Assembly (NCBI GenBank): GCA_947259315.1
Contig: CAMYLR010000018.1
Location: 12,653-68,385, forward strand
Direction: 5' to 3'
Origin: an uncultured Gemmatimonadales bacterium
GTDB lineage: Bacteria > Gemmatimonadota > Gemmatimonadetes > JACCXV01 > JAHWKZ01
Length of the DNA: 55,733 bases
This document shows, piece after piece, positions 42,242 to 51,850 of the stretch; the first letter of the stretch is position 1, and every line of letters starts with the position of its first letter. The translations under genes were made by a program, and so were the position numbers. The notes below the pieces were generated by a model that saw only the letters and a list, made by a program, of their open reading frames with translations, had not been told where the DNA came from and did not search any database.

Positions 42242-43147
42242 TCACCATTCCTTCTCGTACCGGTTTCGCAACCAGATCGCCAGCGCATTCATCGACAAGA
42301 GCAACACGAGCAGCACGATGATGGCGGCCGCCGCTAGATGTCGGAAATCGTCCTGTGGTCGACTGACCCAGTTGAAAATTTGGATCGGCAATACCGTAAA
42401 CGCATCGCGCGGACCCTCGGGCGTGAACGCGATGAATGTCAACGCCCCGATCATGATGAGCGGCGCGGTCTCGCCGATCGCCCTTGAAAGCGCCAGGATC
42501 GTACCCGTTAGGATACCCGGCAGCGCGTTTGGCAAGACGTGATGTCGAACCGTCTGCCACTTTGTCGCCCCCAGTCCGTACGACGCGTCCCGAATGGAGT
42601 TCGGCACCGCGCGGATCGCTTCCTGCGCGGCGATGATGAGTACCGGGAGGATGAGCAATGAAATCGTGAGCGCTCCCGACAGCACGCTCCGCCCGCCGGT
42701 CAGCCCTCCCATCCAGCGAACGAACACCGCCAAACCTAGAATCCCGTAGACGATCGACGGCACTCCAGCGAGGTTGGCGATGTTGGTTTGAATGATCGTC
42801 TGGAGCCACCCCTTCTCCGCGTACTCCTCGAGATAGACCGCTGCGGCAACACCGAGCGGAAACGAGATCAACGCCACCAATGACATGAGCCAGATCGTGC
42901 CCGCCAGCGCGGGCAAGATCCCTGCCCGAGTCGGGATCCGCGACGGCGGTCGGGTAAAGAACGTCCGGTTGAGCCACCCCGCGCCGTCGACGATGACGTC
43001 GACCAGCAGAACCGCGAGCACAACCACTCCCGCGGCGGCGGTAACGAGGCACGCCAGCTCGAAGATCCGTCCCATCCGCCGGCGGCGGACCAGGTCAGGC
43101 GGCGTCGAGAGTTGAAACTCGACGGCGGCGTGCGCTTCACCCGTCAC
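42242..43147 (-). CDS. pstA: Phosphate ABC transporter permease PstA
   Basis: The 301-residue protein has six membrane spans and the PstA motif [16 protein letters not shown], with GIPS-like [15 protein letters not shown]. It pairs with PstC to form the phosphate channel. GTG start overlaps the pstC stop (GTGA). No irregularity is seen. Confidence 0.95.
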   Translation of the reverse strand: MTGEAHAAVEFQLSTPPDLVRRRRMGRIFELACLVTAAAGVVVLAVLLVDVIVDGAGWLNRTFFTRPPSRIPTRAGILPALAGTIWLMSLVALISFPLGVAAAVYLEEYAEKGWLQTIIQTNIANLAGVPSIVYGILGLAVFVRWMGGLTGGRSVLSGALTISLLILPVLIIAAQEAIRAVPNSIRDASYGLGATKWQTVRHHVLPNALPGILTGTILALSRAIGETAPLIMIGALTFIAFTPEGPRDAFTVLPIQIFNWVSRPQDDFRHLAAAAIIVLLVLLLSMNALAIWLRNRYEKEW

Positions 43148-44052
43148 GCGTACTCCTCGCGATACCGCTTCAAGAACCAGCGACCGAATATGTTCATCGC
43201 CAGCGTCACCATGAACAACAGTAACCCGACCGCGAAGATCGACTGGTACTCGATCGATCCGAACGGCGTGTCACCGAGGCTCACCTGTACGATGTAAGCG
43301 GTCATCGTCTGGATCGATTCCCGCGGGTCGAACGTCAGATTGGGCGTCATCCCTGCCGCCAGCACAACCGCCATCGTCTCACCGATGGCGCGTGAGATCG
43401 CGAGGATGAACGACGCCACGATGCCCGACAACGCGGCCGGAGTAACAACTCGTGTCGCGACCTCGAACTTCGTTCCGCCAAGCGCGTACCCGCCCTGTCT
43501 CAACTCTCGCGGCACCGCAAACATCGCGTCCTCGGACAGCGACGCGATCATCGGCAGCACCATGACACCGACGACGATCCCAGCAGCCAGGGCGTTGAAG
43601 ATCCCGAGGCCAGGAATGATGTGCCGGAGTACGGGCGTGATGAACGTGAGCGCGAAGTAGCCGTAGACAACGGTCGGGATCCCGGCCAACACCTCGAGCG
43701 TGGGCTTGATCACCGCTCGCAATTGACGCGGTGCGTACTCGCTCAGGTAGATCGCCGAGCCGAGCCCCAGCGGTATCGCGATCAGGGCGGCGATGACCGC
43801 CACCAGAACCGATCCCGCGAGAAGAGGCAAGACACCGAAATGCTGAGGCTGAAAGAGCGGCGTCCACTCGGTGCCGGTCAGGAACTCGACTGGCGAGACG
43901 CGTCGAAAGAACCCGATCGACTCCCACACCAGCACAACAACGATCCCGATCGTCGTCAAGATCGAGACCCCGCCGGCAGCGGTGACAACCGCACGGACGA
44001 GACGTTCTCTCGCCGTGCGGCTCGACACCGCCCCCAAAACGGATGAAGACAT
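43144..44052 (-). CDS. pstC: Phosphate ABC transporter permease PstC
   Basis: The roughly 302-residue protein has six membrane spans, [17 protein letters not shown] and the cytoplasmic loop motif [22 protein letters not shown] 44052 or an in-frame GTG five codons earlier (44067) can start it; neither has a good RBS, and a 16-bp palindrome sits right on this region. It follows pstS by about 47 bases. Confidence 0.93.
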   Translation of the reverse strand: MSSSVLGAVSSRTARERLVRAVVTAAGGVSILTTIGIVVVLVWESIGFFRRVSPVEFLTGTEWTPLFQPQHFGVLPLLAGSVLVAVIAALIAIPLGLGSAIYLSEYAPRQLRAVIKPTLEVLAGIPTVVYGYFALTFITPVLRHIIPGLGIFNALAAGIVVGVMVLPMIASLSEDAMFAVPRELRQGGYALGGTKFEVATRVVTPAALSGIVASFILAISRAIGETMAVVLAAGMTPNLTFDPRESIQTMTAYIVQVSLGDTPFGSIEYQSIFAVGLLLFMVTLAMNIFGRWFLKRYREEYA

Positions 44053-44054
44053 CG

Positions 44055-44070
44055 GACGTGAGCTCACGTC
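44055..44070. repeat. 16-bp perfect palindrome at the pstS-pstC junction
   Basis: GACGTGAGCTCACGTC is its own reverse complement and lies two bases upstream of the pstC ATG. As RNA it could form a hairpin that hides the translation start or marks the pstS 3' end; as DNA it could be a protein site. Confidence 0.6.
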
Positions 44071-44099
44071 ACCGGCTGCTTCGTGACTGGCCTATCCAG

Positions 44100-45047
44100 C
44101 TATTCAGTCCCCCTGAGGGCCTGTACCTTCGCCAGCTCTTCCTCATACTGACTCGGCTGCAGCTGAATGTATCCCACCTCTCGCACGAGCGGCGTTCCGT
44201 CGGTCAGATAGAAGTCGACGAACGCGCTAACCTGGGGCTTCTCGAGCCCGGTGTCGCTTATGTAGATGTATAGCGGCCGGCTCAGCGGGGCGTACGATCC
44301 GGATTCGATCGTCTCGACCGAAGGCTTTACACAACCGCCGCCACCGTCGACCGCGACCAGTTTCAGACGGTCAGCGTTCTCCTCGTAATACGCGTAGCCG
44401 AAGTAGCCGAGCGCGCCGGCATCACCTTCGACGCCCTGCACCAACACGTTGTCGTCCTCGCTGGCGGTGTAGTCCGGCCGGCTGGCGTCCTCTTCTCCGA
44501 CGATCGCCTCGGTGAAGTAATCAAACGTGCCGGAGTCGGTGCCGGGACCGTAGAGCACGATCTCCTTGTCCGGGAACCCTGACCGGACCTGTGACCAATT
44601 ATCGATCTGGCTGCCAGGCTCCCAGATCGCCTTGAGCTCGTCGACAGTAAGGCAATCGAAGAAGTCGTTGGACGGGTTCGTCACAACTGAGAGACCGTCC
44701 CACGCCACACGCACCTCGGTAAAGGCGATGTTGTTGCTGGTGCACATCTCACGCTCCGAGTCCTTGATCGGTCGCGACGCGTCGGAGATGTCGATCTCCC
44801 CAACACAGAAACGCTTGAAGCCACCACCAGTACCCGAGACCCCCACGGTCACGCGGGTTTCCGGGTGCATGATCTGAAACTCCTCCGCCATCGCTTCCGT
44901 CACCGGGTAGACGGTGCTCGACCCGTCTACTGAGACGGCGCCGCTCAGACCGGTGCTCGAAGCGGCGTCACCGCCGCCACCACCGCAGGCGGTTGCCGCC
45001 CAAAGGATCGCGGTGGCCAAGCCAAAACCTGTTGCCCTACGCATCAT
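44100..45047 (-). CDS. pstS: Phosphate-binding protein PstS/SphX-like
   Basis: The 315-residue lipoprotein has a signal ending TACGGGGG (Cys lipidation), then the phosphate-site motif [31 protein letters not shown] and [12 protein letters not shown]. It delivers phosphate to PstCA. It is nearer the SphX type than E. coli PstS by its [12 protein letters not shown] segment. ATG 45047 follows GAGGGG; a second ATG three bases on is possible. Confidence 0.95.
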   Translation of the reverse strand: MMRRATGFGLATAILWAATACGGGGGDAASSTGLSGAVSVDGSSTVYPVTEAMAEEFQIMHPETRVTVGVSGTGGGFKRFCVGEIDISDASRPIKDSEREMCTSNNIAFTEVRVAWDGLSVVTNPSNDFFDCLTVDELKAIWEPGSQIDNWSQVRSGFPDKEIVLYGPGTDSGTFDYFTEAIVGEEDASRPDYTASEDDNVLVQGVEGDAGALGYFGYAYYEENADRLKLVAVDGGGGCVKPSVETIESGSYAPLSRPLYIYISDTGLEKPQVSAFVDFYLTDGTPLVREVGYIQLQPSQYEEELAKVQALRGTE

Positions 45048-45077
45048 CGTTCCCCTCTTTGATAAAGTCATCGTGAA

Positions 45078-46178
45078 CTAGAAAGCGAATCCGGCCTGAA
45101 ACCGGAATGCGACCTCGGTGTCGCCGTCGATCTCACCGATATCGGGATCGGATACATCGATCTGGAACTGAGTGACGACGTTGTCCTGCCAGAAGAGATT
45201 GATTCCCCCCGTCGCGATGAACGTTTCGGGATCGTCGCTGAGCGAGACAAGCTCCTCGTCGATCACGACCGAGCCGTCGTCAACGCGCGTCCACCCCAGA
45301 CGGACGATTGGCTCCATACCGATCAGATACGCGGTGTTGAACAGTGGCACGTGATAGCCGACGACCCCTTGAAGGGCGACAAACGATGCGTCCTCATCGC
45401 CGAAGACGTCCGGGTCGTAGTTATCACCAAAGATGATGTGACCGATACCGCGCCAACCGGGCTCGCCGTAGGTCCCGTGTGTGGCCGCGAGCTCGACCGC
45501 GTTGTACCACGCCGCGTCATCATCGGCTGGCGGGTCGCTAACCCTGATGCCGGTCCAACCGACGCTCAAGCGCCAGTCTTCGTGCAGCTTCCCGGTGACA
45601 CGCGCGGCTACTTGTTTGCCGTCGTCGTCCTCGCTCGAGTTGTCACCCGAGCCGTTGAAGAACCCACCCTCGACGGTGACCGACGGCCAGGCACCGGTCC
45701 ACATCGCACCGATGTCGCGCCCGTTGTAACCCAGATCATCGAGTAAACCGTTGGGGCTAAACCCGACCGCACCTCGCGGGATCGGATCGCGTTCGATCAC
45801 CGGCAGCCGGCGGCTCGAAGTCAATTCGAGCGCATCGATCGGGACCTTGAACTGTCCCAGCTTGAGCTGAAACCGCTTATCGAATCTCAGGCTGACCCAG
45901 CCATCGGTGAGCTTCGCCCCACCCTTGCCAAAGTCGCCCTCGACAAAACCTTGAATCCAGCCTCCGACATACGCCCGCGCGCCCAACCGTGCGCGACGGA
46001 TGAGCCACTCCGATTCCGGTTCGTCAGAAGCCGACGTGGTATTGAACTGCGCCTGAGCGATTCCCCGAAACCGCAGGCTATCGACGGCCGGCGCGCTTAC
46101 TTCTTGTGCGCTGACCGATTGAAATGCGCCGGTCAGTAAGACCAACCCAAATGTGAAAACCCCTACTCTGATCCTCAT
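45078..46178 (-). CDS. Phosphate-selective porin (OprO/OprP family)
   Basis: The 366-residue protein has a signal peptide (1-24, ending VSAQ), the OprP-type start RFRGIAQAQFN, then IRRARLGARAYVGGWIQGFVEGDFGKGG, and a C-terminal strand FRFQAGFAF closing on Phe. It is an outer-membrane channel selective for phosphate or polyphosphate. It is the first gene of the operon that continues with pstS after 30 bases, so pst expression starts at its Pho-box promoter. RBS is weak. Confidence 0.88.
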   Translation of the reverse strand: MRIRVGVFTFGLVLLTGAFQSVSAQEVSAPAVDSLRFRGIAQAQFNTTSASDEPESEWLIRRARLGARAYVGGWIQGFVEGDFGKGGAKLTDGWVSLRFDKRFQLKLGQFKVPIDALELTSSRRLPVIERDPIPRGAVGFSPNGLLDDLGYNGRDIGAMWTGAWPSVTVEGGFFNGSGDNSSEDDDGKQVAARVTGKLHEDWRLSVGWTGIRVSDPPADDDAAWYNAVELAATHGTYGEPGWRGIGHIIFGDNYDPDVFGDEDASFVALQGVVGYHVPLFNTAYLIGMEPIVRLGWTRVDDGSVVIDEELVSLSDDPETFIATGGINLFWQDNVVTQFQIDVSDPDIGEIDGDTEVAFRFQAGFAF

Positions 46179-46241
46179 TGTCGCTACCCGTTCGACAAGT
46201 GAACCCAAGAAAAACGTGGACGAAGTGATTCTCGCACCTCG

Positions 46242-46286
46242 AGTATCGTCGTCCGCCATGACGATTCTATGTCTCAATTGTGACAA
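46242..46286 (-). promoter_or_regulatory. Pho-box triplet and -10 of the porin-pst-pho operon
   Basis: On the minus strand three 7-bp units TTGTCAC, GAGACAT and TCGTCAT (46258-46286) lie 11 bp apart with AT-rich spacers, close to the PhoB consensus CTGTCAT. A -10-like GATACT (46242-46247) follows after ten bases, the spacing seen in PhoB-activated promoters that lack a -35. Transcription would start near 46235, about 57 bases before the porin start. Confidence 0.7.
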
Positions 46287-46452
46287 AAGTATGAAATCTG
46301 GCTCGAGCGGGCTCTCCGGTCGTCCACGTCTCCGTGGCGCCAGCCCGTAGGCGGTTTAATCTTGGCCCCATGGGCCGGCGATTCACTGAGATCCCAGGGG
46401 GCTGCTCGATCTCGGCGAACGTACCTTAAGAGCACTGGGAGCTTCCGGATAA

Positions 46453-47367
46453 ATGACCCTTCCACGACCCGTCTGCGTAGCGATCCAGGGCGCCCACGGC
46501 GCCTACAGCGAGGAGGCCCTCGACCGGCTGCTCGTTTGCCCGTTCAAGATCGAAACCGCCAAGAGTTTTCCGGAGATGTTCTCGGCAGTCGCCAGACACG
46601 AGGCCCACGCCTGTCTGGCGCCAATGGAAAACTCGTTGGTGGGCTCGATCTTTCAGAACTACGACCTGTTGCTACGCTACGGCTATCGCGTTCGGGGCGA
46701 GGTCTACTTGCGCGTTAGGCACTGCTTGATCGCACCGGTGGGTACGTACTTCGATGACATCGAGCGCGTCTACTCGCATCCGCTAGCTATCGATCAATGT
46801 CAAGAGTTCTTCCGTCGTCACCCCAGGATCGAAGCGATCGCGACCTACGACACCGCGGGAAGCGTGAAGATGTTGATCACAGAGCGTATGACCGGCGCAG
46901 CCGCGATCGCTGGAGCTGGGGCCGCAGCTCATTACGGCGGGAAGGTGGTTCGCTCCGACATCGAGGACGACCCGGCGAACTACACGCGTTTCTTCCTGCT
47001 CAGCCTGGGCGACGCCCAGCTGGGAGAACTGGTGGAGCAGTTCTCGCGGGAAGCTGTCGGCCCGCCCAAGACATCGATCGTGTTTCACATCGATAACGCG
47101 CCCGGGAGTCTGTGTTCGACGCTCGAGCCGTTCGCGCAACGCGGAATCGACCTGACTCGGATTGAATCCCGGCCCGTGCGCGGCAAGCCGTTCGATTACT
47201 TGTTCTATCTCGATTTCTTGGGCACGACCGCCACGTCGGAGGCTCGCGACGCCTTGGCTGAGCTGAAGACAGCGGCGGGCTTCACGCGGGTCTTGGGAAC
47301 CTATCCGTCGGGACGACTCGACTGGGTCGGCGCCGTCGATCACCCTGGCTTTCTCGAGGCCGGCTAG
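46453..47367 (+). CDS. pheA: Prephenate dehydratase
   Basis: The 304-residue protein has a PDT domain (IQGAHGAYSEEAL, APMENSLVGSI, NYTRFFLLS) and a C-terminal ACT domain with the Phe-binding ESRP motif (IESRPVRGKPFDYLFYLD). It decarboxylates and dehydrates prephenate to phenylpyruvate and should be inhibited by phenylalanine. No chorismate mutase domain is fused. Its stop TAG overlaps the stop of the convergent lipoprotein gene in a shared CTAG. Confidence 0.95.
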   Translation: MTLPRPVCVAIQGAHGAYSEEALDRLLVCPFKIETAKSFPEMFSAVARHEAHACLAPMENSLVGSIFQNYDLLLRYGYRVRGEVYLRVRHCLIAPVGTYFDDIERVYSHPLAIDQCQEFFRRHPRIEAIATYDTAGSVKMLITERMTGAAAIAGAGAAAHYGGKVVRSDIEDDPANYTRFFLLSLGDAQLGELVEQFSREAVGPPKTSIVFHIDNAPGSLCSTLEPFAQRGIDLTRIESRPVRGKPFDYLFYLDFLGTTATSEARDALAELKTAAGFTRVLGTYPSGRLDWVGAVDHPGFLEAG

Positions 47368-48164
47368 CGCAACTCGGGCAATCCGAGTGTCAAATCGATA
47401 GTCGGCGCGGGTCGCGCTAGCGGGACCCACTCACCGCTTTCAAGCTCGACCAAGTCACGCGAGTAGCGCGCGTCCTCGGTCGCGAACTCATTGGCTGCCC
47501 GCGCGCGATCGTACCTCCAATCGTCGATCCGTCCGAGCCGCGACTGCCAATCCTCGCTCGCCAGCCGCGCACCGGTCAGCTGCCACCCGTTGTCGCCTGG
47601 GCGGGCGGCAAAGTGTCCGTAGTACAGGCCCAGCATCGCCTGCTCATTGACTTCCCGGAGCACCAGCAGTTCGGCGAAAACACGGGTCGAGTCACCCGGG
47701 ACGGCTCGCAACCGAACGATCGTCGGGCGAACGACGCCACTCAACCGCCGCGCCAGCTCCTCCTCCGACATGCTGCGCCGAACACGCGGGTGGAGATACG
47801 TGAACGCCCGCTCATAGCCGACTTCGCCGACACCGATGGTGCCGCGAGAGCTCGAGCCGGTCTGCGAAAGCGCTCGCAGGTATTGGCGGACCGCGGCGAC
47901 CGGGTCGCGCGGAAACGCGCGCGATGACGGCAGCCTGGGCTCCGGGCGATCGATCAACCAGGCGAAGCTGGCCGCCGCACTGTCGACCGGCATGGGTCGA
48001 AAAACGGTGTCGATCAGGGCCGCTCGAGTCGTGAGCCCCGCCGTGTCAGCACGCGCGAGAGCGCGCTCGTCCGGGCTCTCGATCCACACGTCGGCGCGAC
48101 AACCGAGCGCCAGCAGGCAAAGCGCCGAAAGCACCCCCCACCGCGTGAGTGAATCAAATGCCAT
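47364..48164 (-). CDS. Predicted lipoprotein of unknown function
   Basis: The 266-residue protein starts MAFDSLTRWGVLSALCLLALGC, a clear lipoprotein signal (Cys22). The mature part is charged, with YERAFTYLHPRVRRSMSEEELARRL and a C-terminal region rich in Trp/Arg, but no known domain. ATG 48164 is chosen for the signal peptide; the frame further upstream is not coding. It is convergent with pheA without a space and divergent from the 48244 gene. Confidence 0.72.
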   Translation of the reverse strand: MAFDSLTRWGVLSALCLLALGCRADVWIESPDERALARADTAGLTTRAALIDTVFRPMPVDSAAASFAWLIDRPEPRLPSSRAFPRDPVAAVRQYLRALSQTGSSSRGTIGVGEVGYERAFTYLHPRVRRSMSEEELARRLSGVVRPTIVRLRAVPGDSTRVFAELLVLREVNEQAMLGLYYGHFAARPGDNGWQLTGARLASEDWQSRLGRIDDWRYDRARAANEFATEDARYSRDLVELESGEWVPLARPAPTIDLTLGLPELR

Positions 48165-48243
48165 CGTGGCGATGCAAGCTATATTCGGTTTTCCGACCGA
48201 GCCTCCCCGTTCGGTGTGATCGTGAACCCTCTCGGAGAGCACA

Positions 48244-48651
48244 GTGAGTACCGAAGAGACACGCCGCATCCACGCCCGCAAGCCACCGGCGCTGAGAGGC
48301 GTACCGCCGCGCTATCAAGTGTTCGATCGGCGCACCGATCCGCCTGCTACGGTGAGCGTGTTCTACTTCGATCCCGAGCACGACGGAGTCGTTTTCGAAG
48401 TTTACGACGACGACTTTCGCGAATTTCTGAAGCGGGATTCGGCTTTTGAAGGAAAGCGCTTCGATTGGGTAATCGACGTCGATCCAAACGCGCCACACGA
48501 CCCTCGGTCAGCGATCATTCACCCGGATCCAATGCCGGAGCCAAGTGATCGGGGCACGGAAACCGACGCATCGCTGAGTCTCGACCAGGCCGTTGCTGCC
48601 ACCAAAACGGTCGACCGCTACCGCGTCATCCAGACGAGCGACCCGCTGTAG
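48244..48651 (+). CDS. Conserved-looking hypothetical protein
   Basis: The 135-residue acidic protein begins MSTEETRRIHARKPPALRGVPP and has a central RYQVFDRRTDPPATVSVFYFDPEHDGVVFEVYDDDFREFL, which looks like a small alpha/beta domain; the tail is polar and probably disordered. No family is recognised. The GTG start has GGAGAG upstream. It overlaps the 3' end of the convergent ccmI-like gene by 26 bases. Confidence 0.6.
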   Translation: MSTEETRRIHARKPPALRGVPPRYQVFDRRTDPPATVSVFYFDPEHDGVVFEVYDDDFREFLKRDSAFEGKRFDWVIDVDPNAPHDPRSAIIHPDPMPEPSDRGTETDASLSLDQAVAATKTVDRYRVIQTSDPL

Positions 48652-48922
48652 CCTCCAACTGTTGCATGACTTCTACCGCACGTGACTTGAGACGCGCTTC
48701 GAGGACTGCGTGGTCCTCGTCGGACAGCTTGCCGGTCGCGTAATCGAGCTGTAGCTCGTGGATCTCTTCGACGAGTCTGGCTTTCTCGATCTCTAACTCA
48801 CGTCGATGCGCAACCGCCGCGGGCACCGACTCCGCGGCACCACCGAACAGCGGATAAAAGGCCAGCCACACCGCTGCCAGCAGAACCCACAACCCGATCA
48901 GGATCAGCAGTGTGTCGCTCAC
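48626..48922 (-). CDS. CcmI-like small membrane protein
   Basis: The 98-residue protein has one membrane span (about 3-25, LLILIGLWVLLAAVWLAFYPLFG) followed by a long charged helix likely to be a coiled coil (RELEIEKARLVEEIHELQLDYATGKLSDEDHAVLEARLKSR). This is the layout of the short CcmI/CycH N-terminal part, which guides apocytochrome c to heme attachment. It is the last gene of the ccm operon (GTGA overlap with ccmF). Usual CcmI proteins carry TPR repeats, absent here. Confidence 0.7.
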   Translation of the reverse strand: MSDTLLILIGLWVLLAAVWLAFYPLFGGAAESVPAAVAHRRELEIEKARLVEEIHELQLDYATGKLSDEDHAVLEARLKSRAVEVMQQLEATAGRSSG

Positions 48923-50922
48923 GCACCGACGCGCTCGGTTTTTCGCTTCGCCGGCTGGACGACTCGACGACGAGGAGCACCCGGGCGGGGTGTCGTCAGC
49001 GCGATCACCATGCCGAACACCATGATCCCGCCGCCGATCCAGATCCACATCACCATCGGATTGACGATAATGGTCAGGTCGACGCTCTGGGTGGCGGGCT
49101 GATACCCCTCGAGGATGGCGTAGAAATCTTCAAAGGTCCGTGACCAGATAGCGACCTCGGTCGTGGTTTGCTCTTGCCCCTCAGGGTAGAAGCGCTTCTC
49201 GGGTCGTATCCGGTACGCGCGACCACCATTCTCGGACACCGTCAGGTTGGCGACCGTTGCCGTGTAGTTCGGCCCCCGCTCGATGTCTGTTCCTCGGTAG
49301 AAGACCTGGAACGATCCGACCTCAACCGATTCGCCGGGCGCGAGTCTCGCGGATTGCTCGGTTACGAAGAAGACACCGGCGATGCCCGCGAACACGAGAA
49401 CCACACCGATGTGAACGATGTAACCGCCATAGCGGCGCCGGTTGCGACCGATCAGGCTCACCAGCGCGATCGGTGCGCGCTCCTCCTTGGAGCGCATGCG
49501 AGCTCGTGTTCCACGACCCATCTCCTGGCCGATCGTCGCCAACACAAAGGCTCCGAAAGCGATCACCGCGATCGCGTACCAGGAATGGATTCCGAGCACA
49601 ACGGCGACCACTCCGGCCACGAGCAGAGCCGCAACCGGGAACCGGAAATTCCGCTGCAGATTATGGCGCGAGGCTCGCCTCCAAGCGATCACCGGGCCGA
49701 TCCCGGTTAGCAGCAGAAGAGCTATCGACAGCGGTTTATTTACCTGATTAAAGAACGGCGGTCCGACGGAGATCCGCTGCCCGGTTGCGGCTTCCGAGAT
49801 GAACGGGAAGAACGTCCCCCACCAGACCGCGAAGAAAATGCCGAGCAGCAGCAGGTTATTGAACAGGAATGCGGCCTCTCGAGAGGCAAACGACTCGAGC
49901 CGGTTCTCGGTCTGCAGAAGATCCGACCGCCACCACGTCAGACCGACCGCCGTTCCGATCACGACGACCAGGAAGCTCAGGAAGACGACCCCGATGTTCG
50001 TCGAGGCGAACGCGTGAACCGATTCGATGATCCCGCTTCGGGTTACGAACGTTCCCAGGATTGTCAGCGCAAACGTGGCAGTAATGAGACCCACGTTCCA
50101 GAGCTTGAGCATGCCACGCTTTTCCTGAATCATTATAGAGTGCACGAACGCGGCTCCAACGAACCACGGCATGATGGCCGAGTTCTCGACCGGGTCCCAA
50201 CCCCAGAAACCACCCCAGCCCAGCTCGATGTACGCCCAGTGGGACCCCATCAGGTTGCCGACCGTGAGAAACAGGAACGAAACCAACGCCCACTTCCGCA
50301 TCGCCACGATCCACTCGGTTCCCAACCGACCGCTGATAAGCGCTGCCATCGCGAATGCGAACGGGACCGACCAACCGACGTAGCCGAGGTAGAGCGAGGG
50401 TGGATGGGCAGCCATCCAGTGGTTCTGCAAGAGCGGATTCAAACCCACACCGTCGACCGGCGTGAAGTCGAGCGTCACGAACGGCTTGGAGCTAAAAACC
50501 ATGACACCGACAAAGAACGCCATGATGCCCTGCAACACAGCCGCCGCGTACGGGATCAGCTCGGGATGGCGGCGGCGATGAATCCAGATGGCGGCCATTG
50601 AGTAGCAGGCCAGGATGAACGCCCACAGGAGCATCGAGCCCTCCATCCCACCCCATACGGCGGTCGCCTTGTACCATACGGGCATCGCACGGCTGGCGTT
50701 GTTGGCGACGTAAGACAACCGAAACTCATCGGCCAGAAAACCAGCCGTGAGAAGCGCGTAGGCGAACACCACACAGATCCCTGCGCCGAACACGGAGCCC
50801 ACCGCGCCATCGATCAATCGTTGGTTACGACGCCGGCCGCCGACGATCCCGGCGACCAACCCGTAGAGCGTGAGGCCGAGCCCCACCCAAAGCGCCAGCG
50901 GACCTAGCCAGTACGCGCTCAT
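48919..50922 (-). CDS. ccmF: Cytochrome c heme lyase subunit CcmF
   Basis: The 667-residue protein has many membrane spans and the WWD motif WGGFWGWDPVENSAIMPW. Family landmarks NHWMAAHPPSLYLGYVG and GGYIVHIGVVLVF are present. With CcmH and CcmI it attaches heme from CcmE to apocytochromes c. ATG overlaps the ccmD stop (ATGA). Confidence 0.96.
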   Translation of the reverse strand: MSAYWLGPLALWVGLGLTLYGLVAGIVGGRRRNQRLIDGAVGSVFGAGICVVFAYALLTAGFLADEFRLSYVANNASRAMPVWYKATAVWGGMEGSMLLWAFILACYSMAAIWIHRRRHPELIPYAAAVLQGIMAFFVGVMVFSSKPFVTLDFTPVDGVGLNPLLQNHWMAAHPPSLYLGYVGWSVPFAFAMAALISGRLGTEWIVAMRKWALVSFLFLTVGNLMGSHWAYIELGWGGFWGWDPVENSAIMPWFVGAAFVHSIMIQEKRGMLKLWNVGLITATFALTILGTFVTRSGIIESVHAFASTNIGVVFLSFLVVVIGTAVGLTWWRSDLLQTENRLESFASREAAFLFNNLLLLGIFFAVWWGTFFPFISEAATGQRISVGPPFFNQVNKPLSIALLLLTGIGPVIAWRRASRHNLQRNFRFPVAALLVAGVVAVVLGIHSWYAIAVIAFGAFVLATIGQEMGRGTRARMRSKEERAPIALVSLIGRNRRRYGGYIVHIGVVLVFAGIAGVFFVTEQSARLAPGESVEVGSFQVFYRGTDIERGPNYTATVANLTVSENGGRAYRIRPEKRFYPEGQEQTTTEVAIWSRTFEDFYAILEGYQPATQSVDLTIIVNPMVMWIWIGGGIMVFGMVIALTTPRPGAPRRRVVQPAKRKTERVGA

Positions 50923-51071
50923 GACTCTCCTCCTCGCTCACCCTGTGCGATGAGCCGCTCGACTAACCCCGCGGCGCGGCGATTTAGCCATGCCTGGCGG
51001 CCGGTCAGCCACGCCAAGTACAGGAACAACCCACTCCAAAAGATGATGTAAGCCGTCAGGTAGTATCTCAC
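50919..51071 (-). CDS. ccmD: CcmD-like small membrane protein
   Basis: The 50-residue protein has one span (YYLTAYIIFWSGLFLYLAWLTG) followed by a basic-acidic tail, as in CcmD, which stabilises the CcmABC release complex. It is defined by GTGA overlap with ccmC and ATGA overlap with ccmF. Longer upstream frames lie inside ccmC and are rejected. Confidence 0.85.
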   Translation of the reverse strand: MRYYLTAYIIFWSGLFLYLAWLTGRQAWLNRRAAGLVERLIAQGERGGES

Positions 51072-51850
51072 GTTGCGTGCTCCGCTTTTCGATCGAGGAT
51101 CGCTTCCAAGAGTCCCAGGTTTTCGATCGTCCGTTCCTGCCAGACGCGCTGGGTCAGCAAGTAGACAAACACGAGCGAGAATGAAACCAACGCCACGAGC
51201 AGCGTAACCAACATCGAAGTCGGCAGACCGCCTCCTGGATCGTTTGCGATCATGACGACTGGCAGCGGATGGAGTGTCCGCCACCACTGCACCGACAGGT
51301 GAATGATCGGCACGTCGATCGCACCCACGATGCCGATCACCGCCGCGATCCGACCCACCTCGATGTCACGTCGGGCGAGCATCCGAAAGAGCAGATAGCC
51401 TAGATAGATCAGCCAAAGAACGAACGTCGACGTCAGCCGTGCGTCCCACACCCATGGCTTACCCCAGATCGGACTTCCCCACAGCATGCCCGTAACCAAC
51501 GTGAGACTGCAGAAAAGAAAACCGATCTCGGCCGCGCAGCGCGCGAAGATGTCCCACAGTTGGGTGCGCTGCCACAGGTACATGACCGACGCGACGAAAA
51601 CGACCCCAACGGCCGAATACATGAGCCACGCTGACGGGACGTGGATGTAGAAGATCTTCTGCGGGTAACCCTGGATCGACTCGAGTGGCACCCACCAAAA
51701 GACGAGCGCGAAGGTGGCCACCATCATTCCGACCGCCAGCCAGCCGATCCAAGATCGCATGTGCAGCAGAACGTGGTACGTGCGGCCGTCGAGCGTCGTC
51801 CAAAACTGGCGCCACGAACGCGGCCACCATTTTTTGATCGATGAGATCAT
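51068..51850 (-). CDS. ccmC: Heme exporter protein CcmC
   Basis: The 260-residue protein has six spans, IFYIHVPSAW and the WWD motif WGKPWVWDARLTS. It passes heme to CcmE in the periplasm. ATG overlaps the ccmB stop (ATGA) and it ends in GTGA with ccmD. Confidence 0.95.
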   Translation of the reverse strand: MISSIKKWWPRSWRQFWTTLDGRTYHVLLHMRSWIGWLAVGMMVATFALVFWWVPLESIQGYPQKIFYIHVPSAWLMYSAVGVVFVASVMYLWQRTQLWDIFARCAAEIGFLFCSLTLVTGMLWGSPIWGKPWVWDARLTSTFVLWLIYLGYLLFRMLARRDIEVGRIAAVIGIVGAIDVPIIHLSVQWWRTLHPLPVVMIANDPGGGLPTSMLVTLLVALVSFSLVFVYLLTQRVWQERTIENLGLLEAILDRKAEHAT

